Positions 22,171 through 29,589 of a DNA stretch of 32,307 nt are shown one piece after another. The DNA lies in NCBI GenBank assembly GCA_018813285.1, contig JAHJBY010000050.1, positions 1 to 32,307 on the forward strand, read 5' to 3'. Numbering within the stretch: the first letter of the stretch is position 1; each line of letters opens with the position of its first letter. Made by a program: the position numbers and the translations under genes. Below the pieces are notes generated by a model. It saw only the letters and a program-made list of their open reading frames with translations, was not told the DNA's origin and did no database searches. The DNA comes from Candidatus Omnitrophota bacterium (lineage in GTDB: Bacteria > Omnitrophota > Gorgyraeia > Tantalellales > Tantalellaceae).

Positions 22171-23781
22171 ATGAGTCAGTTATCTTTTGACGCCGTGATC
22201 TTTGACCTGGACGGAGTAGTCACCAAAACGGCACTTGTTCACGCCACCGCGTGGAAGGCGGTTTTCGACGAATATATGCATGGAAGAGAGAAGACCCGCG
22301 GTGAGCCTTTCAGAGAATTTACGCATGAAAAGGATTACTTGCCATATGTGGACGGTAAACCGAGGTACGAGGGTGTGAAAAGTTTTCTGGAATCGCGAGG
22401 AATCGATCTGTCGTATGGTGATCCTGAAGACGCTCCGGAAAAAGAAACAGTGTGTGGTATAGGGAACCGAAAGAACATTAAGTTTGTGGAAATATTGGAA
22501 GCAAATGGTGTGGAGGAATATGATTCCACCGTTAGTTTTGTAAAGGAATTACAAAAGAAAGGCATTCGTATCGGTGTCGCGTCATCGTCAAAAAACTGCA
22601 AGTATGTGCTTAAGGCCGCCGGGATAGAAGAGCTTTTTGAGACACGTGTAGATGGAGAAGTTTCGGCTCAAATGGGGCTTAAGGGGAAGCCGGAAGGAGA
22701 TATTTTTGTGACCGCCGCGGCGAATATCGGCGCGCGTCCGGCCAGGTCCGTTGTTGTGGAAGACGCGACTTCCGGAGTCGAGGCCGGTAGGAACGGGGCT
22801 TTCGGGCTTGTGATAGGTATAGCGCGCGAAAATAACACAGGTGAACTTTACAAGAACGGGGCGGACGTGGTGGTTCCCGATATGGAATATATCGATGTTG
22901 AATGGATAGAGAAATGGTTCAGAAAGAAGCCGCGTGATCTGTTTGAGTTCTGGGACAGAAGCATTACCGTAAACGAAGCGGCCGGAAACGCGAAAAACAA
23001 AGCCAATATCAATCCATGTTATTTGAAGAGCGGAAAAGACACCATATTTAACGGAAAAAAACCCGTATTTTTCTTTGATTATGACGGCACATTGACCCCG
23101 ATAGTGGCGCGTCCGGAGCTTGCTGTTATTTCCGGGGATATGAAAGAAGTTGTAGAGCGGATCATAGAGAAATACACTACTGCCATAGTCAGCGGCAGAC
23201 CCCGGGAAGATGTTGAACAGCTTTTAGGCATAGAAGGGCTTATTTATGCGGGAAATCATGGTTTTGACATCGCAGGTCCGAATATCTCCATGATATATCC
23301 GGGAGCCGAGGAGTATATGCCGCTCATAAAGGAGATCACCGGGGAACTTTTCGGCCGGATCGGGTCTATTCCGGGGGTGCTGATCGAGGAAAAGAAGTTC
23401 TCCCTGGGTGTTCATTACCGCCTTGTGGATAAAAAAGCATTTCCGGAGATAAAAAAAATCATTGAAAAAACAGTTCGAGATCATGAGAAACTCCGCATAA
23501 TGCATGGGAAAAAGGTCTTTGAGATCATGCCGGCGATAGAGTGGGACAAAGGTAAAGCGGTTCGTTGGATAATGGGGGTGTTGGGGCTTTCATGGGATGA
23601 GGCATCTGTTATATATGTCGGTGATGATACGACAGATGAGGATGTTTTCAGGATACTCAGGACAAGAGGGGTGGGAATCCTTGTTACGGATGAAGATAAT
23701 CCGTCGTTTGCGGATTTTTCCGTAAAATCCCCCGAAAAAGTAAAAGAATTGCTCGATGAAATATTATCCACAGGAAAGTGA
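22171..23781 (+). CDS. otsB: Fused HAD (beta-PGM-like) phosphatase and trehalose-6-phosphate phosphatase
   Basis: A 536-residue two-domain protein. The N-terminal domain (1-250) is a complete HAD-IA unit: FDLDGVV with D12/D14, VASSSKNCKYV as motif II, KPEGDIF as motif III and VVEDATSGVEAG as motif IV, in the style of beta-phosphoglucomutase. The C-terminal domain (about 295-536) is OtsB-like: FFFDYDGTLTPI with D303/D305, SGRPREDV, AGNHGF, and YVGDDTTDED. It would release trehalose from trehalose 6-phosphate. A similar domain order is known in mycobacterial OtsB1. No OtsA synthase is in the window. ATG 22171 follows TGGAG. Confidence 0.92.
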   Translation: MSQLSFDAVIFDLDGVVTKTALVHATAWKAVFDEYMHGREKTRGEPFREFTHEKDYLPYVDGKPRYEGVKSFLESRGIDLSYGDPEDAPEKETVCGIGNRKNIKFVEILEANGVEEYDSTVSFVKELQKKGIRIGVASSSKNCKYVLKAAGIEELFETRVDGEVSAQMGLKGKPEGDIFVTAAANIGARPARSVVVEDATSGVEAGRNGAFGLVIGIARENNTGELYKNGADVVVPDMEYIDVEWIEKWFRKKPRDLFEFWDRSITVNEAAGNAKNKANINPCYLKSGKDTIFNGKKPVFFFDYDGTLTPIVARPELAVISGDMKEVVERIIEKYTTAIVSGRPREDVEQLLGIEGLIYAGNHGFDIAGPNISMIYPGAEEYMPLIKEITGELFGRIGSIPGVLIEEKKFSLGVHYRLVDKKAFPEIKKIIEKTVRDHEKLRIMHGKKVFEIMPAIEWDKGKAVRWIMGVLGLSWDEASVIYVGDDTTDEDVFRILRTRGVGILVTDEDNPSFADFSVKSPEKVKELLDEILSTGK

Positions 23782-23832
23782 CATCACGGATATCCTGAAA
23801 TTGATGTAACATATTTAAACGGCAGAAGTTAA

Positions 23833-23859
23833 TTGACATTTTTTTCTTCTTGTGATAAC
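23833..23859 (+). promoter_or_regulatory. Predicted promoter of the tRNA cluster
   Basis: TTGACA at 23833-23838 is followed after 15 bases by GATAAC (23854-23859) with an upstream TG (23851-23852) in the extended -10 position. It lies about 40 bases before tRNA-Cys. A seven-to-eight-base T run sits directly before the tRNA. Confidence 0.45.
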
Positions 23860-23900
23860 GTAGCAAATTACTAATGCCCTTGAGGCCGTTTTTTTGTTTG

Positions 23901-23974
23901 GGCGCGGTGGCCGAGCAGCTAGGCAGCGGTCTGCAAAATCGCGTACACCGGTGCGAATCCGGTCCGCGCCTCCA
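23901..23974 (+). tRNA. tRNA-Cys (GCA)
   Basis: Cloverleaf by eye: acceptor GGCGCGG (23901-23907) pairs with CCGCGCC (23964-23970), discriminator T, and encoded CCA at 23972-23974. The anticodon loop CTGCAAA gives GCA. The T-arm GGTGCGAATCC is standard. The U73 discriminator is the identity base for cysteine. Confidence 0.95.
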
Positions 23975-24037
23975 CTGTTCGATTGGGCAAAAATTCGATC
24001 TTTGACTTAATTATTGTTACATAAAGTGCGCATACTA

Positions 24038-24124
24038 GGGCGAGTGGCGGAATTGGCAGACGCAAGGGATTTAAAATCCCTCGGCCTTAGGGCTATGAGG
24101 GTTCAAGTCCCTCCTTGCCCACCA
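24038..24124 (+). tRNA. tRNA-Leu (TAA)
   Basis: A class II tRNA of 87 bases. Acceptor GGGCGAG pairs with CTTGCCC (one G-U), discriminator A and encoded CCA at 24122-24124. The anticodon stem AGGGA/TCCCT frames the loop TTTAAAA, giving UAA. The long variable arm and the GGTTCAAGTCC T-arm are as expected for leucine. Confidence 0.95.
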
Positions 24125-24173
24125 GTTATGGGAAATAGCCGGTGGCGGATAGTCTGCGTTGGTGTAATAAAAT

Positions 24174-24250
24174 GGGCGGTTAGCTCAGCTGGTTAGAGCG
24201 CCACGTTGACATCGTGGAGGTCACTGGTTCGATCCCAGTATCGCCCACCA
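24174..24250 (+). tRNA. tRNA-Val (GAC)
   Basis: A 77-base cloverleaf: acceptor GGGCGGT pairs with ATCGCCC, discriminator A, encoded CCA at 24248-24250. The anticodon stem CCACG/CGTGG frames TTGACAT, giving GAC. The T-arm GGTTCGATCC is normal. Its CCA is also the first three bases of the tandem repeat that follows. Confidence 0.95.
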
Positions 24251-24409
24251 GATTTGCCGGAGGCAAATCTGATCCTGAGAGAGTAAAATAATGCGATGAG
24301 GAAGAGAATTATTTCGCGGATCGAAGGGCCAGATTTGCCGGAGGCAAATCTGATCCTGAGAGAGTAAAATAATGCGATGAGGAAGAGAATCATTTGACGG
24401 ATCGAAGGA
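24248..24409. repeat. Two-copy 81-base tandem repeat starting at the tRNA-Val CCA
   Basis: Unit one (24248-24328) and unit two (24329-24409) match at 77 of 81 positions. Each contains a perfect hairpin, AGATTTGCC-GGA-GGCAAATCT. Unit one begins on the CCA that ends tRNA-Val, and a third CCA follows unit two at 24410-24412. No supported gene lies in it; open frames on the minus strand here read through tRNA sequence and are not credible. Confidence 0.85.
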
Positions 24410-24441
24410 CCAATTATAGTGAAGCGAACAGTCCATGGTAG

Positions 24442-24461
24442 GGGCGAATAATTATTCGCCC
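24442..24461. repeat. 20-base perfect palindrome before thrS
   Basis: GGGCGAATAATTATTCGCCC lies 12 bases before the thrS start. It could be an operator, an mRNA hairpin or the end of a small dispersed repeat. Motifs of this kind are common in intergenic DNA of other bacteria. Confidence 0.6.
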
Positions 24462-24473
24462 TAAAATTTAAAT

Positions 24474-26204
24474 ATGATGAAGAAGCAGAATGAAAATTTG
24501 ATTAAATTAAGGCACAGCGCCGCGCATGTGATGGCGGATGCCGTGCAAAGATTGTTCCCGGGCACTAAACTGGGGATGGGGCCGGCTATTGAAGACGGTT
24601 TTTATTATGATTTTGATTGCAAGAGGCCCTTGACACCGGATGATCTTTCTCAGATAGAAAAAGAGATGTCCTCTATAATCGGAGAGCGCCTCCAGTTCGG
24701 CAAAAAAGTCGTTACGAAGAAAGAAGCAGAGAGGATATTTAAAGAAAACGGCGAGAAGTATAAGCTCGATCTTCTTGCCGGCTTGGATGACGAAGAAATA
24801 TCCATGTATTCTCACGGAAATTTCACGGATCTTTGTAAGGGGCCGCATGTTGAGAACACCGGTGATATAAAGGCGTTTAAACTCCTCGCCGTTGCCGGCG
24901 CGTACTGGAAGGGATCCGAAAAAAACCCTATGTTGCAGAGGATATACGGTACGGCTTTTTGTGATAAAAACGAACTAAAAAAATACCTGCATCTGAAAGA
25001 AGAAGCCGGAAAGCGGGATCACAGAAAATTGGGTAAAGAGCTGGAACTTTTTAGTTTTAATGAGACGGCCGGCGCCGGATTAGTATTGTACCATCCGAAG
25101 GGCGCTATGTTGCGGCAGGTCATTGTTGATTACATAACCGCCAAACATGTTGAAAAAGGGTATGAGCTGATATCGAGTCCGCATATACTGAAAAGTGATA
25201 TATGGATAAGATCGGGGCATTATGACTATTACAAAGAGAACATGTACATCTTTGAGAGCGACGGGCAGGAATACGCGGTAAAACCCATGAACTGCCCCAG
25301 TCACATACTTGTATATGCTTCCCGGAAAAGAAGTTATAAGGAATTTCCGATAAGGTATTTTGAGTTGGGCAGTGTCTACAGGCATGAAAAATCCGGTGTA
25401 CTTCACGGGCTTTTGAGGGTAAGAGGATTCACACAGGACGACGCGCATATTTTTTGTTTATTAGATCAAACTGAACGAGAGATAAGAGGTGTCATTGATT
25501 TTGTCCGGGAGACTCTTTCTGTATTTGGCTTTAATGCTTTTGAAATCGAACTAAGTACACGTCCTGAAAAGTCTATCGGAACGGACGAAGATTGGGAAAT
25601 GGCTACTCAAGCGTTAAAAAAGGCGCTGGCCGCGCAGGGACTTAATTACGATATAAATGAAGGGGACGGCGCGTTTTACGGGCCGAAGATCGATATAAAA
25701 TTAAAGGACGCATTGGGAAGATCGTGGCAGTGCGCTACGATCCAGTGTGATTTTGCTTTGCCGGAACGGTTCGATCTTAAGTATGTCGATTCGGATGGCA
25801 CGGAAAAGCGGCCGATAGTGCTGCACCGTGTAATATTGGGCAGTCTTGAGCGGTTTATCGGCGCGCTTATTGAACATTATGGCGGCGCGTTCCCGCTGTG
25901 GTTAGCGCCGATTCAGATGATGGTAGTACCCATCGCGGGATCACATGTGGATTATGCTTTGGAGTTAAAAGCTTTTTTACGTGACGCGGGTATACGTGCG
26001 GAGATAGATGCGCGATCCGAAAAAATGCAGAAAAAGATAAGAGACGCTGAGATCTCCAAGATCCCTTACATAGCTGTCCTGGGGGACAAAGAAGCGGAGG
26101 CGGGTACCGTTTCCTTGCGCGGTAAAAAAGACGGGATGGTGGGGGTTATGTCAAAGCCTGCCGTTTGTGAACGTTTGCTTCAGGAGATCAAGGACAGGAA
26201 ATAG
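24474..26204 (+). CDS. thrS: Threonine-tRNA ligase lacking the TGS domain
   Basis: Charges tRNA-Thr. The 576-residue protein begins almost directly at the editing domain, RHSAAHVMADAV with H14 and H18, followed by HGNFTDLCKGPHVENTG. The catalytic class II core then shows the zinc region MNCPSH, motif 2 FELGSVYRHEKSG with VRGFTQDDAH, and motif 3 VLHRVILGSLERFIGA. The C-terminal anticodon-binding domain is complete. The usual ~60-residue N-terminal TGS domain (full length ~640) is missing. No Shine-Dalgarno sequence precedes ATG 24474; the upstream DNA is repetitive. The next gene, infC, follows after 18 bases. Confidence 0.95.
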   Translation: MMKKQNENLIKLRHSAAHVMADAVQRLFPGTKLGMGPAIEDGFYYDFDCKRPLTPDDLSQIEKEMSSIIGERLQFGKKVVTKKEAERIFKENGEKYKLDLLAGLDDEEISMYSHGNFTDLCKGPHVENTGDIKAFKLLAVAGAYWKGSEKNPMLQRIYGTAFCDKNELKKYLHLKEEAGKRDHRKLGKELELFSFNETAGAGLVLYHPKGAMLRQVIVDYITAKHVEKGYELISSPHILKSDIWIRSGHYDYYKENMYIFESDGQEYAVKPMNCPSHILVYASRKRSYKEFPIRYFELGSVYRHEKSGVLHGLLRVRGFTQDDAHIFCLLDQTEREIRGVIDFVRETLSVFGFNAFEIELSTRPEKSIGTDEDWEMATQALKKALAAQGLNYDINEGDGAFYGPKIDIKLKDALGRSWQCATIQCDFALPERFDLKYVDSDGTEKRPIVLHRVILGSLERFIGALIEHYGGAFPLWLAPIQMMVVPIAGSHVDYALELKAFLRDAGIRAEIDARSEKMQKKIRDAEISKIPYIAVLGDKEAEAGTVSLRGKKDGMVGVMSKPAVCERLLQEIKDRK

Positions 26205-26210
26205 TATACC

Positions 26211-26216
26211 AGGAGG
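26211..26216 (+). promoter_or_regulatory. Shine-Dalgarno sequence that fixes the infC AUU start
   Basis: AGGAGG at 26211-26216 is followed by six bases and then ATT at 26223. No ATG, GTG or TTG lies in the right frame at that distance. This strong site marks ATT as the start codon, as in other infC genes. Confidence 0.85.
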
Positions 26217-26222
26217 TGGAAA

Positions 26223-26774
26223 ATTAGTTTTACAAAACCAAGTTACGGTCAGCACCGGTTTAACGGTAAAGATCGTATCAGGATCAATGGCTCGATAAGG
26301 GCCGCGAAGGTACGGTTGGTGGACGACGAAGCTAACCAGTTGGGAGTGGTAGAGATCCGGGAGGCGGTCAAAATAGCGGCCGAGAAAGGCCTGGATCTGG
26401 TGGAGGTATCGCCAAACGTTTCACCGCCTGTATGCCGCATAATGGATTACGGCAAATATAGATTTGAGCAGGAAAAAAAGAAAAAAGTCGCCAAGAAAAA
26501 ACAACATGTTGTTCAGCTCAAAGAGATACGGTTTAAGATACGTATCGAAGAACACGATTATCAGTTCAAGATAAAACACATAAAGGAATTTCTGGAGAAA
26601 AAAGACAAAGTAAGGGTAACATTGCGGTTTAGGGGCCGGGAGAATGCTCACAGGGATCTGGGTGAAGTCCTTATGAACAGAGTAGCCGCGGATGTGGTTG
26701 CCTGGGGGGAGATCGATTCGCGCCCTAAATTTATGGGTAGAACGATCATAATGACCATCATACCAAAGAAATAG
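26223..26774 (+). CDS. infC: Translation initiation factor IF-3 with AUU start codon
   Basis: Binds the 30S subunit and checks start-codon selection. Reading from ATT 26223 gives 183 residues: ISFTKPSYGQHRFNG, then RINGSIRAAKVRLVDDEANQ, the N-terminal domain seen in all IF-3 proteins, then LVEVSPNVSPPVCRIMDYGK, the lysine-rich linker, and the C-terminal domain (LKEIRFKIRIEEHDYQFK, TLRFRGRENAH). The first conventional start, TTG 26316, would remove half of the N-terminal domain. AUU starts in infC allow IF-3 to repress its own translation in E. coli, so the same feedback is likely here. It lies in the thrS-infC-rpmI-rplT order. Confidence 0.93.
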   Translation: MSFTKPSYGQHRFNGKDRIRINGSIRAAKVRLVDDEANQLGVVEIREAVKIAAEKGLDLVEVSPNVSPPVCRIMDYGKYRFEQEKKKKVAKKKQHVVQLKEIRFKIRIEEHDYQFKIKHIKEFLEKKDKVRVTLRFRGRENAHRDLGEVLMNRVAADVVAWGEIDSRPKFMGRTIIMTIIPKK

Positions 26775-26821
26775 CGATGGTGAGGATATAAGTAAAACAA
26801 AGGAACAGAAGTGAGGATAAA

Positions 26822-27019
26822 ATGCCAAAAATGAAAACGCATAAAGGGGCTAAAAAACGGGTTAGTTTCACAAAGTCGGGGAAAATAAAAAGGACAAAGT
26901 CTAACAAGAGCCACATATTGACAAAAAAAACAACGAAAAGAAAACGCAATCTCAGACGGTCTGCGCTTGTGGACAAAACGTTTGAGAATAAAATTTCAAA
27001 AATCTTGCCCTATGGTTGA
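26822..27019 (+). CDS. rpmI: Large ribosomal subunit protein bL35
   Basis: A 65-residue very basic protein. [20 protein letters not shown] is the standard L35 opening, followed by [20 protein letters not shown] and the RRSALVDKT segment. Length is normal. ATG 26822 follows GAGGATAA. It sits in its usual place between infC and rplT, but the gap to rplT is widened by an 84-base repeat that begins eight bases after its stop. Confidence 0.97.
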   Translation: MPKMKTHKGAKKRVSFTKSGKIKRTKSNKSHILTKKTTKRKRNLRRSALVDKTFENKISKILPYG

Positions 27020-27026
27020 TACATTC

Positions 27027-27110
27027 GGCGGGGATACATGTGAGCCGCCTCAGTATGAATCCCTACCTATAAACCCCGGGCTTCAGCCAGGGGAGTTGAA
27101 GGGATTCATA
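27027..27110. repeat. 84-base structured repeat, copy 2, between rpmI and rplT
   Basis: About 88% identical to 5433-5516, with the same outer stem (TATGAATCC, pairing GGATTCATA at 27102-27110) and a CCCCGGGCTTCAGCCAGGGG hairpin. It lies in an otherwise compact ribosomal-protein operon. Upstream of it the shared TACATTCGGCGG is also seen near copy 1 (5401-5412). A long open frame here is a by-product and is not called as a gene. Confidence 0.7.
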
Positions 27111-27166
27111 AAAGTGCCATGCAGGCGGGAAGTAAAAATACGCACAGATACAGATAAGGAGTAACG

Positions 27167-27511
27167 ATGTCCAGAGTAAAACATGCGGTGAGTTCACTTA
27201 AGAGAAGGAAAAAGACCCTGAAGGCAGTAAAGGGCCAGCGTGCTTCAAGGTCCAAGTTATTGAAAACCGCGAAAGAAGCCGGCAGGAAAGCGCTTATATC
27301 GAACTATATCGACCGGAAAAAGAAAAAGAGGAATTTCCGTTCATTGTGGGTTGCCAGAATCAACGCGGCTTGCAAATCCGGTGATATGTCTTACAGCAGA
27401 TTTATTGCCGGATTAAAAAAAGCCGGGATCATTTTAAACCGTAAGATGTTGTCGGAAATAGCTATTAGCGACAGCGCCGGGTTTAAGTCTCTTGTAAAAA
27501 AAACCGGTTAA
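27167..27511 (+). CDS. rplT: Large ribosomal subunit protein bL20
   Basis: A 114-residue basic protein that binds 23S rRNA early in 50S assembly. MSRVKHAVSSLKRRKKTLK is the standard start, followed by LWVARINAACKSGDMSYSRF and LKKAGIILNRKMLSEIA, the best conserved part. Length is normal. ATG 27167 has AAGGAG at ideal spacing. L20 is known in other bacteria to repress its own operon by binding the mRNA; whether the inserted 84-base repeat disturbs such a site cannot be told from sequence. Confidence 0.97.
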   Translation: MSRVKHAVSSLKRRKKTLKAVKGQRASRSKLLKTAKEAGRKALISNYIDRKKKKRNFRSLWVARINAACKSGDMSYSRFIAGLKKAGIILNRKMLSEIAISDSAGFKSLVKKTG

Positions 27512-27526
27512 TAAAACAGGCCATTT

Positions 27527-28873
27527 ATGGGAAAACTTACTCCATCTCGCATGGTGATATTGAGTTTCCTCACAGCGATTTGTCTGGGGACGATAGCTTT
27601 GTCTCTTCCTGCGGCTACCCGCGGTCCGGACGGCATATCCCTCATAGACAGTCTTTTCACGGCTACCAGCGCTACATGTGTAACCGGGTTGGTTGTGAAA
27701 AACACCGGGACTTATTTCACAACGTTCGGGAGATGGGTGATCTTTGTGTTGTTCCAGGCCGGCGGCTTGGGGATAATGACATTTTCCACGTTATTCGCGG
27801 TTGTGCTTGGCCGGAGGATCGGTCTTAATCAGAGTGAGACTGTTAGCAGCACGTTGTGCGATCAGCATATGATCGGCCTTAAGCGACTGGTGTGCTACAT
27901 CCTGGGTATTACATTTGCGATTGAAACCGCGGGGGCGGCGCTGTTGTATTTTAGATGGCGGGTCATTACTGACTGGACTTTCTGGGAGACGATCGAGGCG
28001 TCTATATTTCATTCTGTATCCGGGTTCTGCAACGCCGGGTTCGCGCTTTTCAATTCCAGTTTTATTCAATTTCGCGGCGATGCGGTGATAAACAGCACGA
28101 TGATCGCCCTTATTGTCGTCGGGGGCATAGGGTTTGTCGTGATCATGGACATTATAGGGTTGTTCTTTAAAAAAGGGCCTGAAAGAAGAATAAGTTTACA
28201 GGCTAAAGTGGCGCTTACGGCCTCAGCCATACTGATCATAGCCGGGGCCTGTGTTCTGTTTTTTGTAGAAAAAGACGGCGTTCTAAAAGGCATGCCGATG
28301 GCTGAACGTTTGTGGGCTGCTGTGTTTCAGTCGGTTACGGCGCGGACAGCCGGATTTAACACGTTACCGATAGGTGAGCTTGCTGTTCCTTCACTTGTAT
28401 TCTTGATGCTCCTCATGTTTATCGGAGCGTCACCCGGCTCCACAGGCGGCGGCATAAAAACATGTACTTTTGTTGTAATAATCGCGACAATATGGAATAT
28501 GCTTAGAAACCGGAGAAGGGTCATGCTTTTCGGGCGTTCCATTCCAAAGAAGGTTGTAAGGGAGTCGCTCACAATATTCTTTCTCGCGGTCACATGGATA
28601 TTTGTTATGGTTTTAGCGCTTACTTATCTTAGAGCGCGGAATGTCGGCGGAGACATTTCGTTCATACGTCTGTTATTTGAGATCTTCTCAGCGTTTGGAA
28701 CGGTAGGGCTCTCGACCGGCATTACAGAGGGTTTGGATAATGTGAGCAAACTATGCGTAATAGCTACTATGTTTGCCGGAAGGATAGGGCCGTTAACGTT
28801 AGCGCTTGCGATAGCTTTCAAAGAAAGAGGCGAGAGATATGTTTTTCCTGAAGAGAACATCATGATCGGATGA
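27527..28873 (+). CDS. TrkH/KtrB-type potassium uptake channel subunit
   Basis: A 448-residue inner-membrane protein built of four M1-P-M2 repeats. Selectivity-filter-like loops can be seen in TSATCVTGLVV, SVSGFCNAGFAL, ARTAGFNTLPI and FGTVGLSTGI, each with the filter glycine, which marks the K+ transporter superfamily. At this length it is closer to KtrB than to the ~480-residue TrkH. It starts 15 bases after rplT. Its cytoplasmic gating partner is the next gene. The pair lies between rplT and pheS, genes that are often adjacent. Confidence 0.93.
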   Translation: MGKLTPSRMVILSFLTAICLGTIALSLPAATRGPDGISLIDSLFTATSATCVTGLVVKNTGTYFTTFGRWVIFVLFQAGGLGIMTFSTLFAVVLGRRIGLNQSETVSSTLCDQHMIGLKRLVCYILGITFAIETAGAALLYFRWRVITDWTFWETIEASIFHSVSGFCNAGFALFNSSFIQFRGDAVINSTMIALIVVGGIGFVVIMDIIGLFFKKGPERRISLQAKVALTASAILIIAGACVLFFVEKDGVLKGMPMAERLWAAVFQSVTARTAGFNTLPIGELAVPSLVFLMLLMFIGASPGSTGGGIKTCTFVVIIATIWNMLRNRRRVMLFGRSIPKKVVRESLTIFFLAVTWIFVMVLALTYLRARNVGGDISFIRLLFEIFSAFGTVGLSTGITEGLDNVSKLCVIATMFAGRIGPLTLALAIAFKERGERYVFPEENIMIG

Positions 28874-28886
28874 TCGGAGGTAAATA

Positions 28887-29582
28887 ATGAAACGATTTGC
28901 CGTTGTAGGATTAGGAAGGTTCGGAAGCAGCGTGGCAAAGGCGCTTGCTGAAAAAGGGCAGGAAGTGCTGGCTATCGACAAACAGGAAGAGTTGGTCCAT
29001 GATATCATGGATTTTGTGAACAAGGCGATATGCCTTGATTCCACCGATGAGAAAGCCATGAGATCAATAGGCATACAGGATGTTGATGTCGCGATCTGTG
29101 GTATCGGAACGAACATTGAAGCCAGTATTCTCGTGACACTTCTTTTGAAGGATCTTGGTATTCCCACAATAATATGTAAAGCCGTCAACGAACCACACAA
29201 GAAGGCGCTGATGAGGATAGGCGCGTCCAGAGTGGTTTTGCCGGAGAGGGATATGGGAGAGAGGATCGCCAATACAATAATTTCATCGGATGAAAACGTA
29301 CTTGAACACATCCTTCTTCCGGGGGATGCCGGTATCATAGAGTTCATACCTCCGAAAGAATTTATGGGTAAAACACTCCGTGACATTGACATGAGAGCAA
29401 AATACGGTGTGAATGTCATTGCGATCAAGAAACAAGAAAAAAATTCCGAAACCGGAAAAATCACCGGCAGCGCGCGTATAAATATAACGCCGTTAGCGGA
29501 TGATGTTGTGGCCGAGGACGATGTGCTTGTGGTGTTCGGAGAGAACAAAAAGATCGAAAAACTTAAGAACCCTCAAAAGTAA
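28887..29582 (+). CDS. TrkA/KtrA-type potassium uptake regulator
   Basis: A 231-residue cytoplasmic gating subunit. The N-terminal RCK domain has a Rossmann nucleotide site, FAVVGLGRFGSSVAKALAEKG, with an acidic residue at the end of strand two (AIDKQ), then DSTDEKAM and CGIGTNIEAS. The C-terminal RCK_C domain starts near residue 140 (SDENVLEHILLPGD). It opens or closes the membrane subunit in response to bound ADP/ATP or NAD(H). ATG 28887 has CGGAGG upstream and lies 13 bases after the channel gene, so they form one unit. Confidence 0.93.
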   Translation: MKRFAVVGLGRFGSSVAKALAEKGQEVLAIDKQEELVHDIMDFVNKAICLDSTDEKAMRSIGIQDVDVAICGIGTNIEASILVTLLLKDLGIPTIICKAVNEPHKKALMRIGASRVVLPERDMGERIANTIISSDENVLEHILLPGDAGIIEFIPPKEFMGKTLRDIDMRAKYGVNVIAIKKQEKNSETGKITGSARINITPLADDVVAEDDVLVVFGENKKIEKLKNPQK

Positions 29583-29589
29583 AGGTGTT

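Noticed and set aside
23880-23900. Intrinsic terminator ending in a T run just before tRNA-Cys
   Set aside because: Only a three-pair stem (GCC/GGC) can form before the T run, too weak to call.
24193-24436. Two minus-strand open frames reading GRYWDRTSDL and repeated RIRFASGKSG
   Set aside because: They run through tRNA-Val and the 81-base tandem units; their apparent repeats are those of the DNA, and WDRTSDL-type peptides are a familiar tRNA translation artefact.
24251-24473. T-box riboswitch upstream of thrS
   Set aside because: The region is taken up by the tandem repeats and a palindrome; no T-box core sequence or antiterminator/terminator pair can be seen.
26316-26774. Shorter IF-3 starting at TTG 26316
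   Set aside because: It would lose half of the conserved N-terminal domain; the ATT start at 26223 has the proper ribosome-binding site.
26967-27164. 65-codon plus-strand frame between rpmI and rplT
   Set aside because: It starts inside rpmI and is mostly the 84-base repeat. It might preserve the tail of a transposase-associated gene, but it lacks a start signal of its own.
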